From NCBI GenBank assembly GCA_013178165.1, contig JABLXG010000006.1, positions 62,001-126,000 of the forward strand: a stretch of 64,000 nucleotides of DNA, written 5' to 3'. A program made the position numbers and the translations under genes. Below, in pieces: positions 34,300 through 42,074 of the stretch; positions within the stretch are counted from its first letter, which is position 1; each line of letters opens with the position of its first letter. The notes beneath the pieces were generated by a model, which saw only the letters and a program-made list of their open reading frames with translations, did no database searches and was not told the origin of the DNA. The DNA comes from Anaerolineae bacterium (GTDB lineage: Bacteria; Chloroflexota; Anaerolineae; Aggregatilineales; Ch27).

Positions 34300-35472
34300 A
34301 TGTCTTCCAGCCGTATGGTCTACCTGGATTACGCGGCCACCACCCCTGTCGACCCCCGGGTGCTGGACGCCATGCTCCCGTTCTTTACCGAAACGTACGG
34401 CAACCCCTCCTCCATTCACCGCTTCGGTCGCGCCGCGGAGCAGGCGGTCGAGGACGCGCGAGAGCGCGTCGCCCGCATTCTGGGCTGCACACCGGGCGAG
34501 ATCGTCTTCACCAGTTGCGGCTCGGAAAGCGACAATCTGGCCCTGCGCGGGGCTATGCTGATGGCCCGCCGGGATGGTCGCGGCCAGCACCTGGTGACCT
34601 CTCCGGTCGAGCACAGCGCCGTCACCCAGACGGCTCGCCAGCTGGCCGAACTGCTCGGCTTTGCCGTAACCCAGGTCCCCGTAGACCGTCATGCCCGCGT
34701 CGATCCAGCGGACGTAGCTCGCGCCTGCCGGGAGGATACGGCGCTGGTCAGCGTGATGTACGCCAACAATGAGGTTGGCACTGTCCAGCCGCTGGCAGCC
34801 ATTGCCGCCACCGCGCACCAGCACGGCGCGCTGATGCATACCGACGCCGTGCAAGCTGCCGGGCAGCTTCCGCTGGACGTGCAGGCCCTAGGCGTTGACC
34901 TGCTGGCGATCTCCGCCCATAAGTTCTACGGTCCCAAGGGCATCGGTGCCCTCTACGTTCGCAACGGCATCGCCCTGGCCCCCAGCCAGAGCGGCGGCGG
35001 GCAGGAAAACGGTCGGCGTGCCGGGACACACAACGTGGCTTTTATCGTTGGGCTGGCCCGCGCCCTGGAAATCGCCTACGAGGAAGCCACCCAATACAAC
35101 GCCCGTTACCAGCAACTCCGCGACCGGCTCATCGACGGCATTCTGGCCCGTGTGCCGGATGCACAACTGACCGGTCACCCCCGCGAACGGTTGCCCAACA
35201 ATGCCAGTTTCGTGTTTCAGCATGTCGATGGCAACGCCCTGCTGATGCATCTCGATCTCAAGGGCATCGCCGCCAGCAGTGGCAGCGCCTGCAAGGTCGG
35301 CAGCCCGGAGCCGTCTGCTGTCCTGCTCAGCATGGGCTTCGACCGCACCTGGGCGCTGGGTGGCCTGCGCCTGACCGTTGGCCGCCACACCACAGACGAA
35401 GATATCGACTACGCTCTGGAAGTTATCCCGGATGCAGTTGAGCGCGTCCGCAAGCTGGGAGTAGCTGGCTGA
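34300..35472 (+). CDS. Cysteine desulfurase (IscS/NifS family)
   Basis: This 390-residue PLP enzyme removes sulfur from cysteine as an enzyme-bound persulfide. The N-terminus [14 protein letters not shown] is typical. The PLP lysine is Lys208 ([10 protein letters not shown]), and the persulfide cysteine is Cys331 in the loop [14 protein letters not shown]. The GSESDNLAL and HTDAVQAAG motifs are also present. ATG 34300 follows GGAG by six bases; an upstream in-frame ATG (34288) has no such site. The stop overlaps the mnmA start by one base, so the main job here is probably sulfur supply for tRNA 2-thiolation. No iscU is adjacent. Confidence 0.93.
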   Translation: MSSSRMVYLDYAATTPVDPRVLDAMLPFFTETYGNPSSIHRFGRAAEQAVEDARERVARILGCTPGEIVFTSCGSESDNLALRGAMLMARRDGRGQHLVTSPVEHSAVTQTARQLAELLGFAVTQVPVDRHARVDPADVARACREDTALVSVMYANNEVGTVQPLAAIAATAHQHGALMHTDAVQAAGQLPLDVQALGVDLLAISAHKFYGPKGIGALYVRNGIALAPSQSGGGQENGRRAGTHNVAFIVGLARALEIAYEEATQYNARYQQLRDRLIDGILARVPDAQLTGHPRERLPNNASFVFQHVDGNALLMHLDLKGIAASSGSACKVGSPEPSAVLLSMGFDRTWALGGLRLTVGRHTTDEDIDYALEVIPDAVERVRKLGVAG

Positions 35473-36575
35473 TGCCCGGTCCGCGTGTCGTCGTTGCCAT
35501 GAGCGGCGGCGTAGATAGCTCGGTCGCTGCTGCTCTGTTGATCGAACAGGGGTATGAAGTCGTCGGCATGATGCTACGCCTGTGGGCGGAGGACTTCGTC
35601 GCCGAAGACCAGGTCTGCGATACGCATAACCGCTGCTGCACACCTGATCAAATGCGTGATGCCCGCCGTGTGGCCGACCTGCTGGGAATCCCATTTTATG
35701 TCCTCGACACGCGCGAGGTCTTCCGCCAGCAGATCGTCCAGCGCTTCATCGACGGCTATGCTTCCGGCGAAACGCCTAATCCCTGCCTGGCCTGTAACCG
35801 GCACATCCGCTTCACTCACCTGCTGAACCACGCTCTGGCTCTGGACGCGGAATACCTGGCCACCGGGCATTATGCCCGCCTGTGGCGCGCCAGCGACGGG
35901 CGCATAGCGTTACTCAAAGGGATCGATGAGGCCAAAGACCAGAGCTACGTCCTGAGCGTCCTGCGACAGGAGCAACTCCGGCATGCGCTGTTTCCCGTTG
36001 GGGACTACCACAAAGCAGAAGTGCGCGCCCTGGCGGAACGATTTGGCCTGCCCGTCGCCAGCAAGCACGATAGCCAGGACCTGTGCTTCCTGGCGGACGG
36101 CGACTACCGGCGCTTCCTGCGCCAGTACGCTTCGGATGCCATCCGCCCCGGCCCGATCATGACGACTGCCGGCGACATCCTGGGGCAGCACACCGGCCTG
36201 CCGGATTACACCATCGGCCAGCGCAAGGGACTGGGCATCAGCTATGCCGAACCGCTGTACGTCCTGGCCAAGGATACAACCCGCAACGCTCTGATCGTCG
36301 GGACGCGCGCCGAACTGGGAAAGATCGTGCTGGTAGCCCGCGACGTGAACTGGATTAGCGGGGAGCCACCAGCGGAATCCCTGCGGGCGACAGTGAAGAT
36401 CCGCTACAAGGCCCGGCCTGCCACCGCAACTGTTACCCCTCTGTCCGGCGATCGCGTTCACGTCCGCTTTGATGCGCCACTGCGTGATATCGCCCCTGGC
36501 CAGGGCGCAGTGTTCTATGATGGCGATCGTTGCCTGGGCAGCGGAATCATCGAACAGGCAGTTGATGGCCCGTAA
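35472..36575 (+). CDS. mnmA: tRNA-specific 2-thiouridylase
   Basis: This 367-residue enzyme adds sulfur to uridine 34 of tRNA-Lys, -Glu and -Gln. The PP-loop ATPase motif [10 protein letters not shown] is at residues 10-19. The two catalytic cysteines are Cys108 ([10 protein letters not shown]) and Cys205 ([16 protein letters not shown]). ATGHYARL and KDQSYVLS are also family motifs. The C-terminal beta domain is complete. The ATG overlaps the iscS stop as TGATG, showing translational coupling with its sulfur donor. Its stop is two bases from that of the convergent prepilin peptidase gene. Confidence 0.96.
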   Translation: MPGPRVVVAMSGGVDSSVAAALLIEQGYEVVGMMLRLWAEDFVAEDQVCDTHNRCCTPDQMRDARRVADLLGIPFYVLDTREVFRQQIVQRFIDGYASGETPNPCLACNRHIRFTHLLNHALALDAEYLATGHYARLWRASDGRIALLKGIDEAKDQSYVLSVLRQEQLRHALFPVGDYHKAEVRALAERFGLPVASKHDSQDLCFLADGDYRRFLRQYASDAIRPGPIMTTAGDILGQHTGLPDYTIGQRKGLGISYAEPLYVLAKDTTRNALIVGTRAELGKIVLVARDVNWISGEPPAESLRATVKIRYKARPATATVTPLSGDRVHVRFDAPLRDIAPGQGAVFYDGDRCLGSGIIEQAVDGP

Positions 36576-36577
36576 GA

Positions 36578-37390
36578 TCAGCGGATCAGCAGGGCGCGGA
36601 TCTCATCCCGCCAGAATATCATCAGGACAGTCGCCAGCACAATATAAGGCCCGTAGGGCAACGCCGTGAACAGGCTGTAACGCCGCCGGCTGATAAAGCG
36701 GCTCAGCAGATACAGGAGCGATCCCGCTGCCCCCAGCAAGATCGTCAGGATCAGCGCGAGGAGTATCAGCCGCCAGCCCAGCAGCATCCCGCTCAGCGTT
36801 CCCAGCAACACATCGCCAAAGCCAAAGGCCACTGTATCTGTCCGCATCAGGCGGGAAAAGCCCAGCCCGCCCAGATACATCACAAAGAACAGCAGGAAGC
36901 CCAGCCCGCCGCCAAGCACGGCATCCTGCCAGGCAGGGGGTGGCGCGAATAAGCTTCTCAGCAGCGCCACCAGACACGCCGGAAGAATCACTGCCAGCAA
37001 AATCAGGCGATGTTCGATGTCGATGACTGTGATTAACGCCAGGATTGCCACAACGAGCAGGTTGAAAAGCGTTTGTCCGGACCAGCCATAATGCCCCACA
37101 ATCAGAGCGCAGGCGATACCCAGCCCGGCCTCTACCAGCAGATGCCGCCATCCCAGCCGCGCCCCGCCCGGTGATTCCCGCCGCCCGGCGGCAAAGGCCA
37201 GCAATGCCAGCCAGGTGACCGGCTGGCGAACCGATCCGTCCGGGTAGTGCGGGCGCAACGGACGGCCTCTAGCATCCGCCTCACCGGCGGCAACAAAACG
37301 CGCCGCTGGCAGGTAATCCGCCAGCGCGTTGGCAATTCCACCAGCTAGGATACCGATCAGCCCGCCCAGCACTATGTCAATGATGGACAT
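36578..37390 (-). CDS. A24-family prepilin peptidase-like membrane protein
   Basis: This 270-residue integral membrane protein has about eight hydrophobic segments. The two catalytic aspartates of type IV prepilin peptidases are visible, in ALITVIDIEHRLI (about residue 122) and in the FGFGDVLLG motif (GxGD, about residue 187). The cytoplasmic N-terminal region lacks the paired CxxC zinc motifs of PilD, so it may lack methyltransferase activity or be a shorter form. It would cleave leader peptides of pilin-like proteins; no pilin genes are in the window. It is preceded at three bases by a small membrane protein gene and probably co-transcribed. Confidence 0.8.
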   Translation of the reverse strand: MSIIDIVLGGLIGILAGGIANALADYLPAARFVAAGEADARGRPLRPHYPDGSVRQPVTWLALLAFAAGRRESPGGARLGWRHLLVEAGLGIACALIVGHYGWSGQTLFNLLVVAILALITVIDIEHRLILLAVILPACLVALLRSLFAPPPAWQDAVLGGGLGFLLFFVMYLGGLGFSRLMRTDTVAFGFGDVLLGTLSGMLLGWRLILLALILTILLGAAGSLLYLLSRFISRRRYSLFTALPYGPYIVLATVLMIFWRDEIRALLIR

Positions 37391-37393
37391 CGG

Positions 37394-37564
37394 CTACAGC
37401 CCCAAACCTAGCAGGAGCAGTCCTGCAGGTGGCGGCGGAAGCAGCGAGATGATCATGCTCAGCACCATGATCACCGCGATGACAGCGGTGATGATCAGGG
37501 CAATACGCTGCTGACGCGAGCGGGAATTCAGGAGCTTATTCCTAGCAGTGCGCTTCTTGGCCAC
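37394..37564 (-). CDS. Small single-pass membrane protein
   Basis: This 56-residue protein has a basic N-terminus (AKKRTARNKLLNSRSRQQR) and one transmembrane helix (about residues 22-43), then a Pro/Leu tail. The likely start is GTG 37564 with AGGA five bases upstream. A further GTG at 37582 is in frame. It ends three bases before the prepilin peptidase start and follows a TATAAT promoter, which supports a real gene. No function is known; it could assist the peptidase. Confidence 0.62.
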   Translation of the reverse strand: MAKKRTARNKLLNSRSRQQRIALIITAVIAVIMVLSMIISLLPPPPAGLLLLGLGL

Positions 37565-37599
37565 GTGAATCCTACCCTCCACAACGATCGAGCGGGGCC

Positions 37600-37608
37600 A
37601 TTATACCA
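37600..37608 (-). promoter_or_regulatory. Extended -10 promoter of the small membrane protein/prepilin peptidase unit
   Basis: On the minus strand TGG-TATAAT (37608-37600). TTGACC lies 13 bases upstream, too close for a standard -35, so the TGn extension probably matters. The leader to GTG 37564 is about 30 bases. Confidence 0.5.
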
Positions 37609-37726
37609 CGTCCAGCCCGGTCAATGACTGGCCAACGCACCGGCCGTACCGGGGACAACAGCGTGGTAGAATCACCTCCGGCCACAGCGCCAGAACTGTC
37701 CACCATCAACCACCGGGAGTTCAGCC

Positions 37727-39310
37727 TTGATCGACCTGAAGCGAATGGCTACTGCACTGCTCATCGGATTGGCAATCCTGTCCGGCCTGCCGGAAATGAG
37801 CAGCCCGTCCATAACCGGGCAAACACCCGTGACCATCACGATCGGCACGACCGATTTTCCGCGCTCGTTGGACCCCGCCACCGCCGTTGACCTGCCGTCG
37901 GTAGAAGTGCTGAACCATCTCTATACCGGCCTGACCCGCCAGCGACCGGGCACGCTGGACTTTGAACTGGCCCTGGCGGCGGAACACCGTATCAGCGCCG
38001 ACGGTCTGGAGCACTACTTCACCATCCGCAGTGACGCCGCCTTCGCCGATGGCACCCCGATCTCCGCCGCGACCTTTGCCCGATCGATCACCCGTGTCCT
38101 GAACCTGGGCCGGGAAGGCGCGGATGTCATCGGGCGCTATGTCGTCAGCGCCGCCGCAGAAGAGGGCAATGTCCTGACCATCAGGCTGCAGGTCCCGCTG
38201 CCGGATATCAAGCCGCTGCTGGCGCTACCTCAATTCTTCCCCCAGCATCCGGCTGTCTACCCGGACAATAGCGTACTGGCGGTGGAAGACATGTTGACTC
38301 TGATCGGCAACGGGCCATACCGAATCGACTCTTTTGAGCCTGACACCGCTATAACCCTGATGCCCGATCCCGCCTATCGTGGCCCGGCGCCAGCCAACGA
38401 TCGGGTTGTGCTGCGCCGCTACGCCATACCGATCGATCTTCGCCGGGCGCTGGAAAGCCGCGAGGTAGATATCGCCTGGCGCGCTCTGGCCGAACCGGAC
38501 CTGGCGCATCTGGCCCGGGACCCGGCGCTGATCCGGCTTGACCAGCCTAACCTGCAAACCTACTATCTGCTGCTTAACCATACACCGATGAGCATCAGCG
38601 GCCTGGATTCCTTTGAAGACCCGGCTATCCGACAAGCCTTCGCTCTTCTCGTCGATCGTGAAGCGTCCGCCAGCCTTGGCCTGCGCGATGCTGTCCTGCC
38701 TTTGTACACCGTACTGCCGCCAGAACTGAAGGCCGACAATGTACCTTTTCCCGTCCGCGACCCGAACCAAGCGGACGCTATCCTGAGTGAAGCGGGGTAC
38801 CGCCCTCGCCGCCGTCCGATCAGCACCGCGCTCCTGATCGCCACCGATGCTTATGGCGACCGCATGGCCAGCGCTGCCGCCGAGATACGCCGGGCCATCG
38901 AAAGTAGTGAGATTATCGCCACCGTAGCCATCAACGATAGCCTGACTCCGACCTTCATCGGGGCCATTAACCGCGGCGAATACCTGTGCGCCATCATTGG
39001 CTGGCGACCGGCCTTTGCCAGCCCAATAGCCTACCTCATCCCTCTGGCTCGCTCGGATAGCCCGATCCCCGCCGGAGCCGGTTACAGCAGCGCAACGGTT
39101 GACCGCATGCTGCTGGAACTTGGCCTGACCCGGGATGAACAACAGCACGCTGAACTCTACAATGCTATCCAGCAGGAGATTCTGGCCAGGGTAGACCTGA
39201 TACCTCTGTGGCAGGGCAAGGATGTCATCGTCTACAACGAGGCTATCACCGGGATTCTGCTGGAGCGCAACAGCTGGCTGCGCTACGATGCACTCTCGCG
39301 GCAACCATAA
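37727..39310 (+). CDS. Family 5 extracellular solute-binding protein (peptide/oligosaccharide ABC type)
   Basis: This 527-residue exported protein has an N-terminal hydrophobic signal (about residues 7-22, no clear lipobox Cys) and an SBP_bac_5 fold. Family features are ITIGTTDFPRSLDPATAVD, VEVLNHLYTGLTR, the SADGLEHYFTIRSDAAFADG segment, and NGPYRIDSFEPDTAITL. It would bind peptides, nickel or oligosaccharides for an ABC importer, but no permease is adjacent. The start TTG 37727 has GGGAG seven bases upstream; ATG 37745 is the alternative. It is convergent with the JAMM gene eight bases away. Confidence 0.85.
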   Translation: MIDLKRMATALLIGLAILSGLPEMSSPSITGQTPVTITIGTTDFPRSLDPATAVDLPSVEVLNHLYTGLTRQRPGTLDFELALAAEHRISADGLEHYFTIRSDAAFADGTPISAATFARSITRVLNLGREGADVIGRYVVSAAAEEGNVLTIRLQVPLPDIKPLLALPQFFPQHPAVYPDNSVLAVEDMLTLIGNGPYRIDSFEPDTAITLMPDPAYRGPAPANDRVVLRRYAIPIDLRRALESREVDIAWRALAEPDLAHLARDPALIRLDQPNLQTYYLLLNHTPMSISGLDSFEDPAIRQAFALLVDREASASLGLRDAVLPLYTVLPPELKADNVPFPVRDPNQADAILSEAGYRPRRRPISTALLIATDAYGDRMASAAAEIRRAIESSEIIATVAINDSLTPTFIGAINRGEYLCAIIGWRPAFASPIAYLIPLARSDSPIPAGAGYSSATVDRMLLELGLTRDEQQHAELYNAIQQEILARVDLIPLWQGKDVIVYNEAITGILLERNSWLRYDALSRQP

Positions 39311-39317
39311 GCATGGA

Positions 39318-39725
39318 TCAGTCTGATTTGACCTGCCACAGGACGGACCGCGCCCGCCCATCGCGGATGGTCCACACCGTCACAGCAGGGTGAATCAGAT
39401 CCGCCAGGCTGATAATGATGTAGAAGGCGGCAGGGTACTGCGCTTCGGCGATATCGGTATCCGAGGGCCGCGGCGGGCCAGTCGGGTGCGAATGATAGAT
39501 GGCGATCAACTCCCATCCCCGGCCTTCGAAGGCGGCAAGAGCACGCACCTGCTCGTCAGGTGCCATGCGGAAGCGCACCATAGGGTCATCAGCTACATTG
39601 TGGATCGGCCAGATCATCCGCCCCTCTGTGCCGATCCCGCCGATCAGGCCGCATGCCTCATCGGGATAGACCTGGCGAGCATGGGCGATCATCGCCTCGA
39701 CCATCGCCACTGGGAGCGACAGCAT
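39318..39725 (-). CDS. JAMM/MPN-domain metallopeptidase (M67 family)
   Basis: This 135-residue protein is a stand-alone JAMM zinc peptidase. The catalytic glutamate lies in YPDEACGLIGG, and the zinc motif HSHPTGPPRPSDTD gives the pattern HxHx7SxxD. Small bacterial JAMM enzymes cut ubiquitin-like sulfur carriers, for example in cysteine or thioquinolobactin biosynthesis. No ThiS-like or ThiF-like gene is next to it, so the target is open. It is a separate unit from the upstream ferredoxin gene, with a terminator in between. Confidence 0.87.
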   Translation of the reverse strand: MLSLPVAMVEAMIAHARQVYPDEACGLIGGIGTEGRMIWPIHNVADDPMVRFRMAPDEQVRALAAFEGRGWELIAIYHSHPTGPPRPSDTDIAEAQYPAAFYIIISLADLIHPAVTVWTIRDGRARSVLWQVKSD

Positions 39726-39757
39726 CGCACCGCCTCCGCCCCCTTTCTGATAACTAA

Positions 39758-39786
39758 AGAGACGCCACGCAGGGGGTGGCGTCTCT
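39758..39786 (-). terminator. Terminator of the ferredoxin gene
   Basis: An 11-bp stem, AGAGACGCCAC (39758-39768) with GTGGCGTCTCT (39776-39786), has a 7-base loop. On the minus strand it is followed by TTTAGTTAT, a modest T tract. Confidence 0.68.
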
Positions 39787-39818
39787 CATGCTGCAACTGG
39801 CAAACTGGCTCTCCCCCC

Positions 39819-40166
39819 TTACGGGGCAGAGTCGTAACCAGGACCTTTCGAGAAGAAGTCGTAGTTGTGCTGGATGTCCGCGGTCAGATCCACCACCTCG
39901 CCACCCTTGGCAGTATAGCGTTCCCCGCCGAAAGGATAACGTTCCTGGCCAGCAGCCATCGTATACTGGGCCGGTACTTCTTCCTCAGGGAAGATGGCCT
40001 CAAACGGGCATTCCGGAACACAGGCACCGCAGTCAATGCAGGTGTCAGGGTCAATGAAGTACCAGGGCCACTCTGACTCCGGGAAGCCTGGAACAATGCA
40101 CTCGACCGGGCACACCTCGACGCAAGCGCCATCACGCAGGCACAGACTCGTGATGATGTGAGTCAT
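39819..40166 (-). CDS. Two-cluster ferredoxin (3Fe-4S/4Fe-4S type)
   Basis: This 115-residue electron carrier has two cluster motifs. The first is CLRDGACVEVCPVEC and the second CIDCGACVPECP, the latter a full 4Fe-4S pattern. The first lacks a CxxC spacing, which fits a 3Fe-4S cluster as in seven-iron ferredoxins; exact cluster content is inference. The usual extension after cluster 2 (FEAIFPEEEVP) and a tail of about 45 residues are present. ATG 40166 has GGAG seven bases upstream. It has its own promoter and terminator. The partner enzyme is not in the window. Confidence 0.9.
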   Translation of the reverse strand: MTHIITSLCLRDGACVEVCPVECIVPGFPESEWPWYFIDPDTCIDCGACVPECPFEAIFPEEEVPAQYTMAAGQERYPFGGERYTAKGGEVVDLTADIQHNYDFFSKGPGYDSAP

Positions 40167-40218
40167 TTCCTCTCTCCTCACCAGTTAGCTTAAGAGGGCT
40201 TGCTCAGCTTCAAGCAAC

Positions 40219-40248
40219 ACTATACCAGTAACCCTCCCCCGGTGGCAA
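40219..40248 (-). promoter_or_regulatory. Promoter of the ferredoxin gene
   Basis: On the minus strand TTGCCA (40248-40243), 18 bases, TATAGT (40224-40219) preceded by TGG. The leader to ATG 40166 is about 45 bases. Confidence 0.6.
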
Positions 40249-40283
40249 GCAATTGAAGCTCCGAACTTCCCCAAAAGTCATGA

Positions 40284-40317
40284 CAAAAGTCCCCTTCCCG
40301 GCCAGGAAGAGGACTTT
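40284..40317 (-). terminator. Terminator of the superoxide dismutase gene
   Basis: AAAGTCC (40286-40292) pairs with GGACTTT (40311-40317), and the inner CTTCC/GGAAG extends the stem. On the minus strand it ends GGACTTTTGTC. It lies 37 bases beyond the stop at 40354. Confidence 0.68.
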
Positions 40318-40353
40318 GACCTTGTGGCTACTATGAGCCAGATTGCCCGTCGG

Positions 40354-40953
40354 TTAGCCCCTGGCGGCGGCGTAAAGCTCCGCCACGTAGTCCCAGTTGA
40401 CCACATTCCACCACGCAGCAATGTATTCCGGACGGCGGTTCTGGTACTTCAGGTAGTAAGCGTGCTCCCAGACATCCAGAGCCAGGAGGGGCGTCTTGCC
40501 TTCCATCAGCGGGCAGTCCTGGTTGGGAGTGCTGCTGACTTCTAGCCTGCCGCTGGCGTAGACAAGCCAGGCCCAGCCGGAGCCAAACAGAGTCGCTGCC
40601 GCCTTGGAAAACTGCTCCTTAAAGGTGTCAAAACCGCCAAAAGTCTGGTTGATGGCTTTGGCCAGCTCGCCCGTGGGCGTACCGCCGCCCCGTGGACTCA
40701 TCATCCGCCAGAAAAGATTGTGGTTATAAAAACCACCGCCGTGGTTGCGTACCGCTGTGGGCAGCACCGCCACACCCTTGCGCAGGATTTCCTCGATGCT
40801 CAGATTAGCCAGATCGGTGCCTTCAATAGCAGCGTTAAGATTGTTGGTGTAAGCGGCGTGATGCTTGTCATGATGCAGCCGCATCGTCGCTTCATCGATA
40901 TACGGTTCCAGCGCGTTATAGTCATAAGGAAGCGGGGGAAGTTCAAAAGCCAT
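40354..40953 (-). CDS. Superoxide dismutase, Fe/Mn family
   Basis: This 199-residue cytosolic enzyme converts superoxide to oxygen and hydrogen peroxide. The metal ligands fit His27 (RLHHDKHH), a second His in the FYNHNLFW segment (near residue 80), and Asp/His in [21 protein letters not shown]. The GSGWAWLV motif is also present. The metal (Fe or Mn) cannot be decided from motifs alone. GGAG lies ten bases before the ATG. A strong promoter and a palindrome in the leader suggest regulation. The enzyme fits an aerobic or oxygen-exposed lifestyle. Confidence 0.96.
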   Translation of the reverse strand: MAFELPPLPYDYNALEPYIDEATMRLHHDKHHAAYTNNLNAAIEGTDLANLSIEEILRKGVAVLPTAVRNHGGGFYNHNLFWRMMSPRGGGTPTGELAKAINQTFGGFDTFKEQFSKAAATLFGSGWAWLVYASGRLEVSSTPNQDCPLMEGKTPLLALDVWEHAYYLKYQNRRPEYIAAWWNVVNWDYVAELYAAARG

Positions 40954-40971
40954 TTTTGCTGATCTCCTCTA

Positions 40972-40989
40972 AACCAATTGACATTGGTT
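40972..40989. promoter_or_regulatory. Candidate operator palindrome in the sod leader
   Basis: AACCAAT-TGAC-ATTGGTT is a perfect 7-bp inverted repeat with a 4-base centre. It lies about 25-40 bases downstream of the predicted transcription start and just before the sod ribosome binding site. It does not match the Fur box well, so the regulator is unknown. Confidence 0.5.
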
Positions 40990-41019
40990 GAGCACAATGC
41001 TACCATCCAGCCACACCAT

Positions 41020-41049
41020 ATTCTAACCAAATCATCCCAAATGTGTCAA
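41020..41049 (-). promoter_or_regulatory. Promoter of the superoxide dismutase gene
   Basis: On the minus strand a perfect TTGACA (41049-41044), 18 bases, TAGAAT (41025-41020). The leader to ATG 40953 is about 60 bases. Confidence 0.68.
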
Positions 41050-41076
41050 AAATAGAACGATAGAAACGCGTAAGAA

Positions 41077-42021
41077 ATGCGCGCTCTCCGCAGAGTTCGG
41101 CCACCCTCACCCTATCTTGCGCTGGCTATTGGCGTGCTGGCCGCTTCTACCGCGTCGCTCTTTATCCGCTATACCCAGCAGGAAGGCGTCCCCTCGCTGA
41201 CTATTGCCGCCATCCGCCTGTCACTGGCCGCGCTATTGCTGACTCCGGTCGCTCTGCAGGGCTACCGCGGAGAGCTGCGTCGTCTTTCTCTCGCCGGGTA
41301 CAGCCTGGCGCTGGCCTCCGGCTGCTTCCTGGCCATTCACTTTGCCAGCTGGATCACATCGCTGGAGCACACGTCTGTGCTGATCAGCGTGGTACTCGTC
41401 TCTACCAGCCCACTCTGGGTAGCCCTGCTGGCCCCGCTATTGATCCGCGAAGCATTCGACCGGCGCATCCTGTTCGGAATCATCATTGCTTTCGCCGGCG
41501 GCATGTTGATCACGCTGGCCGAGGACAACAGCGCCTCCGGCCCGCAACCTGCGCCACTAGTGGGCAGCGTGCTGGCCCTGACCGGCGCGATTGCTGTTGC
41601 CCTGTACCTGATCACCGGGCGCCGCCTGAGGGCCAACCTGAGCGTGGTGGCATATATCTGGCTGGTCTATGGCACAGCAGCCATCGTGCTGCTGCTGGCC
41701 GTCGCCCTGACTGGCGGCTCTCTAGCAGACTACAGCCCGACGGCATACTTCTGGATGCTCATGCTGGCCGTTATCCCCCAGCTTATCGGCCATTCGTCAT
41801 TCAACTACGCGCTGGGGCATCTCCCGGCGGCTTATGTGAGCCTGGTCAGCCTGGCAGAACCTGCCGGCAGCAGCGTCCTGGCATTCATCTTCCTGGGGGA
41901 AGCGCCAGCGGTGCTGCAAGTCGTTGGCGCAGGGCTGATCTTGCTTGGCGTGTTCGTGGCTCAGCAGACAACCGCCCGGTCCGCCAACCCACCCATCCCC
42001 CCCGATATCCCCGTGGAATGA
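41077..42021 (+). CDS. EamA/DMT family transporter
   Basis: This 314-residue integral membrane protein has ten transmembrane segments formed by two EamA repeats (about residues 15-142 and 158-300). It has the usual start LAIGVLAASTASLFIRYT, the first-repeat end AFAGGMLI, and the second-repeat segment GHSSFNYALGHLPAAYVSL...EPAGSSVLAFIFLGE. DMT carriers export amino acids or other metabolites; the substrate is not evident. The ribosome binding site is weak. It is divergent from sod and convergent with the tandem solute-binding protein gene. Confidence 0.9.
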   Translation: MRALRRVRPPSPYLALAIGVLAASTASLFIRYTQQEGVPSLTIAAIRLSLAALLLTPVALQGYRGELRRLSLAGYSLALASGCFLAIHFASWITSLEHTSVLISVVLVSTSPLWVALLAPLLIREAFDRRILFGIIIAFAGGMLITLAEDNSASGPQPAPLVGSVLALTGAIAVALYLITGRRLRANLSVVAYIWLVYGTAAIVLLLAVALTGGSLADYSPTAYFWMLMLAVIPQLIGHSSFNYALGHLPAAYVSLVSLAEPAGSSVLAFIFLGEAPAVLQVVGAGLILLGVFVAQQTTARSANPPIPPDIPVE

Positions 42022-42074
42022 CCCCGGCGCTAAGTCGCACATACCTGCGCCATGCTGGCCATACGCCATCGCAG

